Of a DNA stretch of 8,670 nucleotides, positions 1 through 6,236 are shown in pieces. This DNA comes from Desulfobacteraceae bacterium. GTDB lineage: Bacteria; Desulfobacterota; DSM-4660; Desulfatiglandales; Desulfatiglandaceae. A model generated the notes under the pieces. The model was not told the origin of the DNA. It saw nothing but the letters and a program-made list of their open reading frames with translations, and searched no databases. Position numbers and translations under genes: made by a program. Every line of letters begins with the position of its first letter. Position 1 is the first letter of the stretch. The stretch spans positions 1 to 8,670 of the forward strand of contig JABMQV010000379.1 in the NCBI GenBank assembly GCA_013203065.1, given 5' to 3'.

Positions 1-33
1 ACCTAGCGCGTCTACCAATTCCGCCACTTCGGC
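1..33 (-). tRNA. tRNA-Leu, 5' part only (gene runs off the window's left edge)
   Basis: Read on the minus strand from position 33, the sequence begins GCCGAAGTGGCGGAATTGG and continues to GCGCTAGGT. This is the acceptor 5' strand, D-arm and start of the anticodon stem of a bacterial class II tRNA-Leu. The long D-loop with GGUAGAC is typical of tRNA-Leu. The anticodon, variable arm and 3' half lie outside the window, so the isoacceptor cannot be named. It is transcribed away from ribF. Confidence 0.88.
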
Positions 34-47
34 TGACATAAATTGTG

Positions 48-76
48 TTGATCTATTTGATATAAAAGATTATAAT
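48..76 (+). promoter_or_regulatory. Sigma70-like promoter for ribF
   Basis: TTGATC (48-53, four of six consensus bases) is followed after exactly 17 bp by a perfect TATAAT (71-76). Transcription would start near position 83 and give a leader of about 120 nt before ribF. No FMN riboswitch is visible in this leader. The -10 boxes of the two divergent promoters overlap, so ribF and tRNA-Leu polymerase binding should be mutually exclusive. Confidence 0.5.
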
Positions 77-95
77 AATAGGTTAACTTTGTCAA
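69..95 (-). promoter_or_regulatory. Sigma70-like promoter of the tRNA-Leu
   Basis: On the minus strand a perfect TTGACA (90-95) and a perfect TATAAT (69-74) are separated by 15 bp. The spacer is shorter than the usual 17 bp, but both hexamers match the consensus. Transcription would start near position 62, giving a leader of about 29 nt before the tRNA 5' end at 33. The -10 overlaps the -10 of the ribF promoter on the other strand. Confidence 0.55.
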
Positions 96-128
96 TATCT
101 AATATGGCTAATCGCCCACACAGTTGGC

Positions 129-170
129 GTTCAAAGGTTCAGAGGTTCAAGGTTCCATTCTCGTTCAAGG
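129..170. repeat. Degenerate octad repeat of the GTTCAAAG type
   Basis: Units GTTCAAAG (129-136), GTTCAGAG (137-144), GTTCAAG (145-151) and, after a GTTCCATTCTC unit, GTTCAAGG (163-170) follow one another in the ribF leader. The array is short and imperfect. It resembles in style the heptads in the rnfA-rnfB gap, suggesting a recurrent low-complexity intergenic repeat of this genome. No function can be read from it. Confidence 0.6.
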
Positions 171-203
171 ACTAAATAATACCTCGGGAGCACTAATTCA
201 CAT

Positions 204-1127
204 ATGACGCTTATTTCCGATCTGGAACAACTCAAAGGACCGTTAAAAAACCCGGTCTTGACCATTGGAAACTTTGACGGCATGCACAAAGGCCATCTGG
301 TCCTTTTTGATAAGGTAAAGGAGCGGGCCAAGGTCTTAGGGGGTCAATCCGTTGTTATGACCTTTGAACCGCACCCCATGAAGGTCATGATGCCCGGCAA
401 CGGCCCCCCGCTGATAACACCCATCCGGCAGAAATTGAGGCTGATTGAGGACACAGGCGTTGATGTCATCTTCTGCATCCCGTTTGCAAAGGAATTCGCC
501 GCCATCTCCGCCAGGGACTTTGTCAAAGGCATCCTGGTGGACAAAATCGGGGTCAAGGAGATCGTGGTGGGGTACGATTATACCTTCGGCCACGGTCGTA
601 CGGGGAACATTCAACTCTTGAAAGAAATGGGCAGCCCTTTCGGTTTCACGGTCCATGTGATGGACCCGGTTCGTATTAATGATACCCTGGTCTCCAGCAC
701 CTCAATCCGAGAGCTGATTCGAGATGGAAACCTAAAAGAGGCAAAAAAGTTGCTGGGGAGGGACTATCAGATAAGTGGAACCGTGGTCAGAGGGAAAAAC
801 AGGGGAGACAGGCTCCTCGGTTTTTCCACGGCCAATCTGAAACTGATTGATGAACTGACACCCGCAGTGGGAGTTTATGCCGTGCGGGTCCATATTGATG
901 GCCAAACCTGTTACGGTCTTACCAATATCGGATACAATCCCACCTTTGGAGAAGGCGCCTTTTCTGTGGAGACCCATGTGCTCGATTTCTCAATGGATCT
1001 GCTTGGGAAGACCATAAAGGTGGATTTTATCGAGTGGCTGAGAGATGAAAAGACCTTTAAATCCGCAAAGGAATTGGCCGATCAGATATGTAAAGACATC
1101 GTTCAGGCAAGGGAATTATTCAGATAA
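204..1127 (+). CDS. ribF: Bifunctional riboflavin kinase / FMN adenylyltransferase (FAD synthetase) RibF
   Basis: This cytoplasmic enzyme phosphorylates riboflavin to FMN and adenylates FMN to FAD. At 307 aa it has the usual bacterial RibF length. The N-terminal nucleotidyltransferase domain (about 1-185) shows TIGNFDGMHKGH at 20-31, including the HxGH nucleotide-binding signature, then TFEPHP and SSTSIREL. The C-terminal kinase domain shows RGKNRGDRLLGFSTANL, where the family's PTAN is STAN, and the catalytic-Glu motif VETHVLDF. The start at 204 follows GGGAG at 186-190, a rather long 13-nt spacing, and fits the family N-terminus. The gene stands 90 bp before rnfC. The enzyme makes FMN and FAD, the cofactors of the Rnf subunits and the donor used by ApbE, which fits its position. 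A separate promoter follows its stop, but no terminator does, so read-through into rnf is possible. Confidence 0.96.
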   Translation: MTLISDLEQLKGPLKNPVLTIGNFDGMHKGHLVLFDKVKERAKVLGGQSVVMTFEPHPMKVMMPGNGPPLITPIRQKLRLIEDTGVDVIFCIPFAKEFAAISARDFVKGILVDKIGVKEIVVGYDYTFGHGRTGNIQLLKEMGSPFGFTVHVMDPVRINDTLVSSTSIRELIRDGNLKEAKKLLGRDYQISGTVVRGKNRGDRLLGFSTANLKLIDELTPAVGVYAVRVHIDGQTCYGLTNIGYNPTFGEGAFSVETHVLDFSMDLLGKTIKVDFIEWLRDEKTFKSAKELADQICKDIVQARELFR

Positions 1128-1132
1128 ATTGC

Positions 1133-1160
1133 TTGACAACTACCGAGCGTATTTTATTAT
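1133..1160 (+). promoter_or_regulatory. Strong sigma70-like promoter of the rnf operon
   Basis: A perfect TTGACA (1133-1138) begins 5 bp after the ribF stop. After a 16-bp spacer comes TATTAT (1155-1160, five of six consensus bases). Transcription would start near 1167, giving a leader of about 50 nt before rnfC. This is one of the two best promoter matches in the window and lies exactly where the main rnf promoter is expected. Not tested by any tool. Confidence 0.62.
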
Positions 1161-1170
1161 TCAAAGGCCC

Positions 1171-1186
1171 AAATTCGTGCGAATTT
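1171..1186. promoter_or_regulatory. 16-bp palindrome at the rnf transcription start: candidate operator
   Basis: AAATTCG (1171-1177), TG, CGAATTT (1180-1186) form perfect 7-bp inverted arms. The element lies about 4-20 bp downstream of the predicted start of the rnf transcript, a classic place for a repressor to block transcription. It does not match the FNR (TTGAT-N4-ATCAA) or Rex (TTGTGA-type) sites known to me, so the regulator is unknown. A small hairpin in the leader RNA is an alternative. Confidence 0.4.
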
Positions 1187-1217
1187 CTTACTTCGATCTC
1201 CAGATATTATACAACAG

Positions 1218-2540
1218 ATGAACAACACATTGCTGACATTTCCGAAGGGCGGTGTGCACCCTCGCGAATCAAAGGAATTGACAGAACACCTGCCCATAGA
1301 AACGCTCCCCGTCCCCGAAGAGGTGGAAATCCTGCTAAGCCAACACTTCGGCGCACCATGTGAACCGTTGGTCAAGAAAAAAGATCAGGTCGCCGAAGGT
1401 GATGTAATCGGGGAAGTGGAGGCAGGCCTCGGGGCCAGTATCCATGCGAGCGTTTCAGGAAAGATAAAAAATATCGCCGCCTCTGCAAACCCCGTATCCA
1501 TCAGTTCCCCATCCATTTTTATTCAGACCGACCCTGAGGCCAAACCAAAGGTGAATACCCCCTGCAATTGGAATGACCTTTCAAGAAAAGAACTCCTTGG
1601 GAGGGTCAAAAACGCCGGCATTGTCGGGATCGGGGGGGCCGGCTTTCCCACCCATGTGAAGCTCTCCCCGCCGCCCGAGGCCGAGGTGGACACCCTGATC
1701 CTGAACGGAGCGGAGTGCGAACCGTATCTCACCACCGACCATCGCACAATGCTTGAACATCCCGAGGAGGTTATTGAAGGCGCCAAAATCATCCTGGCCA
1801 TCCTTGGGATAGAGAAATGCCACATCGGAATAGAGGCAAACAAATCCGATGCCATAGAGAAAATGAAAAGGGTCTCCCGCGAGATCTCTTCAAATGGCTT
1901 TCGAATCTCCATAGACCCCTTAACGGTCAAGTACCCGCAGGGATCGGAAAAGCAGCTTATCGAAAGCATCACCGGCAGACGTGTCCCGGGTTTCGGGCTG
2001 CCGTTCGACGTGGGGGTAATCGTTCAGAACGTGGGCACTGCCCGGGCCATCTATGAGGCAGTGGTCCTGAAAAAGCCCTTGTATGAAAAGGTCGTCACCA
2101 TATCCGGCCGCGGCATAGAGCGGCCCGCCAACTTGCGGGTGAGGATTGGGACCAAGCTGAGTGATATTGTGTCATTCCTGGGCGGGACAAGGCCGGACCT
2201 GGCCAAGGTGGTCATGGGCGGTCCCATGATGGGATTTGCCATACCGACGCTTGACATTCCGGTCACAAAGACCACATCCGGTGTCCTTTTCCTAACAAAC
2301 GATGAAATCGACACCAATCCCCATGGTCAGTGTATCCGTTGCGGATGGTGCCTGGATGCCTGCCCCATGGGACTCTCCCCCAATGAAATCGGTATCTATG
2401 TGGAAGGTGGACGTGCTGAAGAGACTTCACAGTTTGGTCTGTTTGAGTGTTTTGAGTGCGGCTGTTGCGCATACGCCTGTCCAGCCAAACGGCCCCTGGT
2501 ACAATTCATCCGGCTTGCCAAAATGAAGGCCAGGAAATAG
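1218..2540 (+). CDS. rnfC: Rnf complex subunit RnfC (NADH/FMN- and Fe-S-binding)
   Basis: RnfC is the peripheral cytoplasmic subunit where electrons are exchanged with NAD(H). The N-terminus reads TFPKGGVHPRESKELT, as in the family. A biotinyl-lipoyl-like domain follows (about 60-110). The nucleotide/flavin fold shows GIVGIGGAGFPTH at 134-146 and NGAECEP at 163-169. Two [4Fe-4S] motifs lie near the C-terminus: C372/C375/C378/C382 and C411/C414/C417/C421. The protein is 440 aa with no C-terminal extension, a standard clostridial/Desulfobacterota-type RnfC. The ATG at 1218 matches the family start, but no clear Shine-Dalgarno precedes it, only cagatattatacaacag. It is the first gene of the operon and ends 20 bp before the proposed rnfD start. 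Confidence 0.96.
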   Translation: MNNTLLTFPKGGVHPRESKELTEHLPIETLPVPEEVEILLSQHFGAPCEPLVKKKDQVAEGDVIGEVEAGLGASIHASVSGKIKNIAASANPVSISSPSIFIQTDPEAKPKVNTPCNWNDLSRKELLGRVKNAGIVGIGGAGFPTHVKLSPPPEAEVDTLILNGAECEPYLTTDHRTMLEHPEEVIEGAKIILAILGIEKCHIGIEANKSDAIEKMKRVSREISSNGFRISIDPLTVKYPQGSEKQLIESITGRRVPGFGLPFDVGVIVQNVGTARAIYEAVVLKKPLYEKVVTISGRGIERPANLRVRIGTKLSDIVSFLGGTRPDLAKVVMGGPMMGFAIPTLDIPVTKTTSGVLFLTNDEIDTNPHGQCIRCGWCLDACPMGLSPNEIGIYVEGGRAEETSQFGLFECFECGCCAYACPAKRPLVQFIRLAKMKARK

Positions 2541-2546
2541 CGTCAT

Positions 2547-2551
2547 GGAGG
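2547..2551 (+). promoter_or_regulatory. GGAGG ribosome binding site pointing at an ATC start codon of rnfD
   Basis: A perfect GGAGG core lies 6 bp after the rnfC stop. Nine bases later comes ATC at 2561, in frame with rnfD. Between 2468 and 2653 the rnfD frame has no ATG, GTG or TTG. The out-of-frame ATG at 2545, inside the same stretch, opens only a three-codon peptide (M-E-D-stop). Confidence 0.45.
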
Positions 2552-2560
2552 ACTGAAGCC

Positions 2561-3616
2561 ATCGAAGAACAGGCAAAAAACGGTGCCCTTTCCGAGAGCA
2601 AAAATCCTTTATGGACGGTCTCTGTCTCTCCCCACATAAAGAGCGGGGAGTCGGTGGAAAGGATCATGTGGACCGTTGTGGGCTGTCTCCTCCCGCCCCT
2701 TATCCTTTCTGTCTTTATCTTCGGCTTCCAGACCCTCATTATCACACTGGTAAGTGTGGGGGCCTGTGTGGCCACCGAGGCCGTCACCCAGAAGCTCTTC
2801 CATCGCCCCATCACAATCAGAGACGGAAGTGCCGTCATTACAGGGCTCCTGTTGGCGTATATAATTCCTCCCGGGGTTTCCTATTGGACTCCCGTCCTGG
2901 GGGCCGTCATGGCCATATACGTAGCCAAACACCTGCTGGGCGGAATCGGGTTTAATATATTCAATCCTGCCCTTATTGGAAGGGCCTTCCTCGTCGCCAC
3001 GTTTCCCGTGGCCATGACCTCGGCCTGGCTCCCCCCCATTCGAGACGTTTCCATCTTCAAATATATGGGTCCGGGGATAGATGCCATATCCACTGCCACG
3101 CCCCTCTATGTACTCAAGCATTACGGTATTCAGGCCGTGATAGAGAAGTTTGGGTCCATGTCCTCCATTTATGGCGATTTCTTTATCGGCTGGAGGCCGG
3201 GGTGTATTGGCGAAACTTCGGCGCTCCTGCTCCTGCTTGGAGGCCTTTACCTCCTCTACAAAAGGTACATCACCTGGCATATCCCGGTATCCGTCATCAT
3301 CACCATTGCGTTTCTTACCTGGGTGTTTGGCGGAGAAAAACTATTCACGGGCAATCCCCTGCTGGCCATTCTCTCAGGAGGGGTAATGCTCGGGGCATTC
3401 TTTATGGCCACCGATTATGTGACCTCCCCGACCCAGCCGGCCGGGAAACTCATTTTCGGGGCAGGGATAGGTGCCCTGACTGTCCTTATCCGATTTAAGG
3501 GGGGGTATCCGGAAGGGATCTGTTATGCCATCTTGCTTATGAACCCCATGGCACCGGCCCTTGAGGGCTGGTTTCGCCCCAAACGTTTTGCCCCGGAAAA
3601 AGGTGCCGTCAGATGA
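2561..3616 (+). CDS. rnfD: Rnf complex membrane subunit RnfD (covalent FMN); start codon non-canonical or frameshifted
   Basis: RnfD is a polytopic membrane protein holding a covalent FMN. The family's SPHIKS motif is at 23-28 (numbering from 2561), IFNPALIGRAFL around 133-144, STATPL with the flavinylation Thr at 180, and MATDYVTSPTQPAG and FKGGYPEGICYAILLMN near the C-terminus. From 2561 the protein is 351 aa, close to family length. The start is uncertain. The only in-frame ATG/TTG codons are at 2456 and 2465, deep inside the conserved C-terminus of rnfC, and the next is a GTG at 2654, after SPHIKS. A GGAGG lies 9 nt before ATC 2561, which I use as the best guess. Alternatively, removing one base near 2554 would join the ATG at 2545 to this frame. 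It overlaps rnfG by 4 bp (ATGA). Confidence 0.93.
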   Translation: MEEQAKNGALSESKNPLWTVSVSPHIKSGESVERIMWTVVGCLLPPLILSVFIFGFQTLIITLVSVGACVATEAVTQKLFHRPITIRDGSAVITGLLLAYIIPPGVSYWTPVLGAVMAIYVAKHLLGGIGFNIFNPALIGRAFLVATFPVAMTSAWLPPIRDVSIFKYMGPGIDAISTATPLYVLKHYGIQAVIEKFGSMSSIYGDFFIGWRPGCIGETSALLLLLGGLYLLYKRYITWHIPVSVIITIAFLTWVFGGEKLFTGNPLLAILSGGVMLGAFFMATDYVTSPTQPAGKLIFGAGIGALTVLIRFKGGYPEGICYAILLMNPMAPALEGWFRPKRFAPEKGAVR

Positions 3617-4521
3617 GAGAAATCATCCGGATAACAGTGTCCCTCACCGTCTCCTGCTTGATCGCTGCCCTGGTGATGGGGTCGGTCTTTATCATCACCG
3701 ACAAGGCAAAACGGCACAATGAGCAGCTCAATATCCAGCAGACCATGCTCGGTCTCCTGGGATATGGAAAGGACAACCCTGTGCCATCCGACCTGGAGTT
3801 TTACACCATCTATCGTTACATCATTGAGGATGGGGAGATTAAGACCGTTGGATATATGGTCCCGGTGGGGGCTGGGGGCAAGGAGAGCTATGAACTGGTG
3901 ACCATGAATTTGGCAGGGCAATTCGTTGATCGAATCAGTTTAGACATTACACCCGAAAGTGCCTCCGAACCTCCGGAGCGCAAATCAGCGTTGACGTCCG
4001 TACTAAAGCCGCCCAAGAAATTTGTCTATGCCGACGCCACGATCATTGCAGAACGGGGAGACAAGCGCCTGGCCTATCTTCTCCCCGGAGAATTCCCAGG
4101 GTTCAAGACCTTTATCCATGTGATGCTGGCGCTGGACCCCACTTTTACCATCATCGGACTGGATATCACGGAACATGAAGAAGACCCCGGGCTGGGGGGA
4201 GAAATCCAAGAGGATTATTTCAAAAATCAGTTCAAGGGGAAATCCTTTGAAAGAACCAAAAATCTCACCGTCGTAAAGGAACCCCTCCCGGACGAATACA
4301 AAAAATATCTGGAAGCCGGCAAGGGAGAGGGGCTATCCAAAGGGGTCGTCGATGCCATAAGGACCCAATATCTGGACCGGGATATCTATTCCCTTACCGG
4401 TGCAACCATCTCCAGTAAGGCCGTCACGAATGGTGTAAAAAACATGATCAACAAATTTGCCTATCGCTTGAACATACTGGATAGTGTAATTGAACGTCAG
4501 CACATCCCGGTCGCCTTTTAG
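3613..4521 (+). CDS. rnfG: Rnf complex subunit RnfG (covalent FMN, periplasm-facing), enlarged form
   Basis: RnfG has one N-terminal membrane helix (about 7-28) and an FMN-binding domain outside the cytoplasm. The flavinylation motif SLTGATISSKAV contains Thr265, the residue to which ApbE attaches FMN through a phosphoester. The upstream conserved element EHEEDPGLGGEI (187-198) corresponds to the family's HxETPGLG, with Asp instead of Thr, followed by FKNQFKGK. At 302 aa it is about 100 aa longer than the roughly 200 aa of typical RnfG. The extra length lies mainly between the membrane helix and the FMN domain (about 40-170), including a polar stretch rich in Pro/Glu/Ser at 115-125. The start is fixed by the ATGA overlap with the rnfD stop. 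Confidence 0.95.
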   Translation: MREIIRITVSLTVSCLIAALVMGSVFIITDKAKRHNEQLNIQQTMLGLLGYGKDNPVPSDLEFYTIYRYIIEDGEIKTVGYMVPVGAGGKESYELVTMNLAGQFVDRISLDITPESASEPPERKSALTSVLKPPKKFVYADATIIAERGDKRLAYLLPGEFPGFKTFIHVMLALDPTFTIIGLDITEHEEDPGLGGEIQEDYFKNQFKGKSFERTKNLTVVKEPLPDEYKKYLEAGKGEGLSKGVVDAIRTQYLDRDIYSLTGATISSKAVTNGVKNMINKFAYRLNILDSVIERQHIPVAF

Positions 4522-4527
4522 GGGGAG
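4521..4527 (+). promoter_or_regulatory. GGGGGAG ribosome binding site selecting a TTG start for rnfE
   Basis: The purine run GGGGGAG begins on the last base of the rnfG stop codon and ends 8 nt before TTG 4536. The family N-terminus (short polar tail, then NPIFRLALSMCP) needs a start here. No ATG precedes the conserved region in this frame, so TTG with this strong site is the start. Confidence 0.7.
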
Positions 4528-4535
4528 AAAAGAAA

Positions 4536-5162
4536 TTGCCGGCCACTACCAAGACAAATCCTCAGCTGTTATTTAATGGAATACTGGGCGAGAACCCCAT
4601 TTTCCGTCTGGCCCTCTCCATGTGTCCGGCGGTTGGAATAAGCACAACCGTCATGAATGGCCTCCTGCTGGGGATCGCCGTCTTGTTTGTCCAGGTATTT
4701 TCCAGTTGCACCATTGCTGCCATCAAAAACCATATCCACCCCCGGATCCGCATCCCCACCTATACCCTTACCATTGCAACGTGGGTAACCGTCATTGACC
4801 TGGTCCTTGCCGCTTACGTGCCTGAGGCCTATAAACAGATGGGCATCTTTGTCAAACTGATCGTGGCCTTCGCCATAATTACCATGCGGTTGGAGACATT
4901 TGCCTGCAAGAACTCCGTCAACGCCTCCTTTTGGGACGGTCTGGGTATGGGGCTCGGGTTTCTGTTCGGGATGATGGCCCTTGGGTTCGTAAGAGAATTG
5001 CTGGGGATGGGGACCGTTTTCGGATACGATATCCTGGGGTTCCGGCCACTCCTTTTCTTTATCCTGCCTGCCGCCGGTTTCTTTTGCGTGGGTTTTATGA
5101 TGGCCATGTTCAATTATATAGAAATCGCTGTTAACCGGAAAAAACGGGCTAGAACGTCATGA
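4536..5162 (+). CDS. rnfE: Rnf complex membrane subunit RnfE, lacking the second conserved cluster cysteine
   Basis: RnfE is a six-helix membrane protein of the NqrD/RnfE family that pairs with RnfA; together they hold a membrane [2Fe-2S] cluster on two Cys from each subunit. Here the first Cys is present (C30 in LALSMCPAVGIST). The second is not. The E. coli RsxE segment [18 protein letters not shown] aligns without gaps with GIFVKLIVAFAIITMRLE (103-120), so Asn-Cys is Phe112-Ala113. An extra Cys124 lies in FACKNS, where the family has Ala or Ser, and another extra Cys at 58. The rest, such as DGLGMGLG and FVRELLGMG, is typical, as is the 208-aa length. Start is TTG. It overlaps rnfA by 4 bp (ATGA). 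Confidence 0.95.
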   Translation: MPATTKTNPQLLFNGILGENPIFRLALSMCPAVGISTTVMNGLLLGIAVLFVQVFSSCTIAAIKNHIHPRIRIPTYTLTIATWVTVIDLVLAAYVPEAYKQMGIFVKLIVAFAIITMRLETFACKNSVNASFWDGLGMGLGFLFGMMALGFVRELLGMGTVFGYDILGFRPLLFFILPAAGFFCVGFMMAMFNYIEIAVNRKKRARTS

Positions 5163-6121
5163 AGATTAATAGCCGCACCCTCTTCACTCTGAGCGCATTG
5201 GTTCTCCTGTGTCTCTTTTTGTTGACCGGGTGCAGGCAGGAACATCGCTTTATTAAAAAAACGGCATTCAAAGATGCGAACAGTATCGTGATTACCTTTG
5301 CGGGACCGGTTGACGAGGGATGGGCAAAAGATATCTCCAAATATACTGTTTATGAGAAACCGGATCCCGACATCAAGCTCAAGATCACACAAGCGGGTCT
5401 AAGCCACGACAAAAAGACGGTGACCTTGCGCTTTGAAGGGAACCTGAATCAGGACCAGCCCCATATGCTCGCCATGAGCCAAATCACATCCGAAGGGAGG
5501 TCCCTGGGGTCCGCCTTTGTGAGCGTCAAGAAGCTCTATTTAGGGTATCTCTTTTCAGTGCTTATTGGAGCGATGATCATCAATAATTTTGTCTTTGCAA
5601 AATATCTGGGGCTATGCGTGTTCTTCGGGACTTCACAAAAGAAATCCACTGCCATCGGGATGGGGATTACGTTCACCATTGTCATGGTTTTCAGTGCAAT
5701 GATGGCATGGTTCCTCTATCAGTTCGTCCTGAAACCCTATCGGCTCGATTTCCTTGAGATAGTGGTATTTATCGGTCTGGTTTCTCTTTCGGTCCAGGCG
5801 GTTGACACCATCCTGCGGAAGGTCAATCCCATGCTTTTTAAGGCGTTCGGGGTCTACCTGGTCCTGGTGATTGCCAATTGTATCATTATCGCTGTCCCTT
5901 TGACCCTTGCAGCCAATGGATATAATGCCATGGAGAGCCTTATGCTGGCCTTTGGCGCAGGAATGGGGTTTTTGATCGCCCTCTTTCTCATGTCCTCTGT
6001 GAGGGAGAGGCTTGAACTGGCCAATGTCCCCCGGTCCTACCGGGGGCTCCCCATCGCCTTTGTGGTTGCAGGTCTCTTTGCCCTGGCTTTTTTGGGCTTT
6101 TCCGGTATGTCGATTTTTTGA
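5159..6121 (+). CDS. rnfA: RnfA membrane subunit fused to an N-terminal lipoprotein signal and Ig-like domain
   Basis: The C-terminal part (about 126-320) is a normal RnfA: INNFVFAKYLGLC with Cys153, VQAVDTIL, IANC with Cys241, and ELANVPRSYRGLPIAF before the last helix. Both cluster cysteines are present; the CPF of the family is CVF. The family is normally about 190-200 aa; this protein is 320. The extra N-terminus starts with a basic and hydrophobic signal ending in lipobox LLTGC (21-25; Cys25 would be lipidated). A beta-rich segment follows (about 30-125), with SIVITFAGPVDEGWAKDISKY and KKTVTLRFEGNL, resembling SbsA/Big_5-type Ig-like domains. RnfA/NqrE proteins are thought to have a periplasmic N-terminus, so a periplasmic fusion is topologically plausible. 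The start is fixed by the ATGA overlap with rnfE, and no internal start with a ribosome site is obvious before the RnfA core. Function of the added domain is unknown. Confidence 0.93.
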   Translation: MKINSRTLFTLSALVLLCLFLLTGCRQEHRFIKKTAFKDANSIVITFAGPVDEGWAKDISKYTVYEKPDPDIKLKITQAGLSHDKKTVTLRFEGNLNQDQPHMLAMSQITSEGRSLGSAFVSVKKLYLGYLFSVLIGAMIINNFVFAKYLGLCVFFGTSQKKSTAIGMGITFTIVMVFSAMMAWFLYQFVLKPYRLDFLEIVVFIGLVSLSVQAVDTILRKVNPMLFKAFGVYLVLVIANCIIIAVPLTLAANGYNAMESLMLAFGAGMGFLIALFLMSSVRERLELANVPRSYRGLPIAFVVAGLFALAFLGFSGMSIF

Positions 6122-6132
6122 TACTGGATACG

Positions 6133-6163
6133 TCATGCGTCAACCGTGAAAGGTGACGCGTGA
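6133..6163 (+). other. Hairpin after rnfA without a T-tract
   Basis: TCATGCGTCAACC (6133-6145) and GGTGACGCGTGA (6152-6163) pair over 12 positions with one bulged A and one T:G wobble, around a GTGAAA loop. No T-run follows, so it is not a standard intrinsic terminator. It begins 12 nt after the rnfA stop and could protect the 3' end of the upstream message or be a processing site. Pairing was done by eye. Confidence 0.5.
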
Positions 6164-6181
6164 TAGCGGAGGCCGGTTGTT

Positions 6182-6221
6182 CGTTACTCGTTACTCGTTA
6201 TTGTTATTTGAAACTTGAAAC
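6182..6221. repeat. Two tandem heptad runs, CGTTACT x3 and TTGAAAC x2
   Basis: CGTTACT (6182-6188), CGTTACT (6189-6195) and CGTTATT (6196-6202) are followed by a GTTATT remnant and then TTGAAAC (6208-6214) and TTGAAAC (6215-6221). Similar short tandem units precede ribF. The second run supplies the -35 box of a putative promoter. Confidence 0.65.
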
Positions 6222-6236
6222 GTGATGCTGGATAAT
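6208..6236 (+). promoter_or_regulatory. Putative internal promoter for rnfB-apbE
   Basis: TTGAAA (6208-6213, five of six consensus bases) and GATAAT (6231-6236, five of six) are separated by exactly 17 bp. Transcription would begin near 6243, about 20 nt before the rnfB ATG. It lies in the only long gap inside the operon. If real, rnfB and apbE can be transcribed independently of rnfCDGEA. The -35 falls inside a tandem heptad, so chance resemblance is possible. Confidence 0.45.

Noticed and set aside
83..203. FMN riboswitch (RFN element) in the ribF leader
   Set aside because: None of the conserved RFN helices or the AGGGGC-type core can be found; the leader is an AT-rich stretch plus octad repeats.
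1205..1217. A second TATTAT at 1205-1210 that would make rnfC leaderless
   Set aside because: No -35-like hexamer lies 15-18 bp upstream, and the 1133-1160 promoter is far better. The lack of a Shine-Dalgarno before rnfC is noted but unexplained.
1133..1363. 76-codon plus-strand ORF overlapping the start of rnfC
   Set aside because: It begins on the promoter's -35 box, runs out of frame through rnfC, and has no ribosome site.
2609..3280. 223-codon minus-strand ORF
   Set aside because: Antisense shadow of rnfD with low-complexity composition and no family motif; likewise the minus-strand ORFs at 336-656, 1523-1972, 5633-6136 and 7516-8043.
6182..6221. Heptad repeats as a CRISPR array
   Set aside because: Units are 7 bp and directly adjacent, with no spacers and no cas genes.
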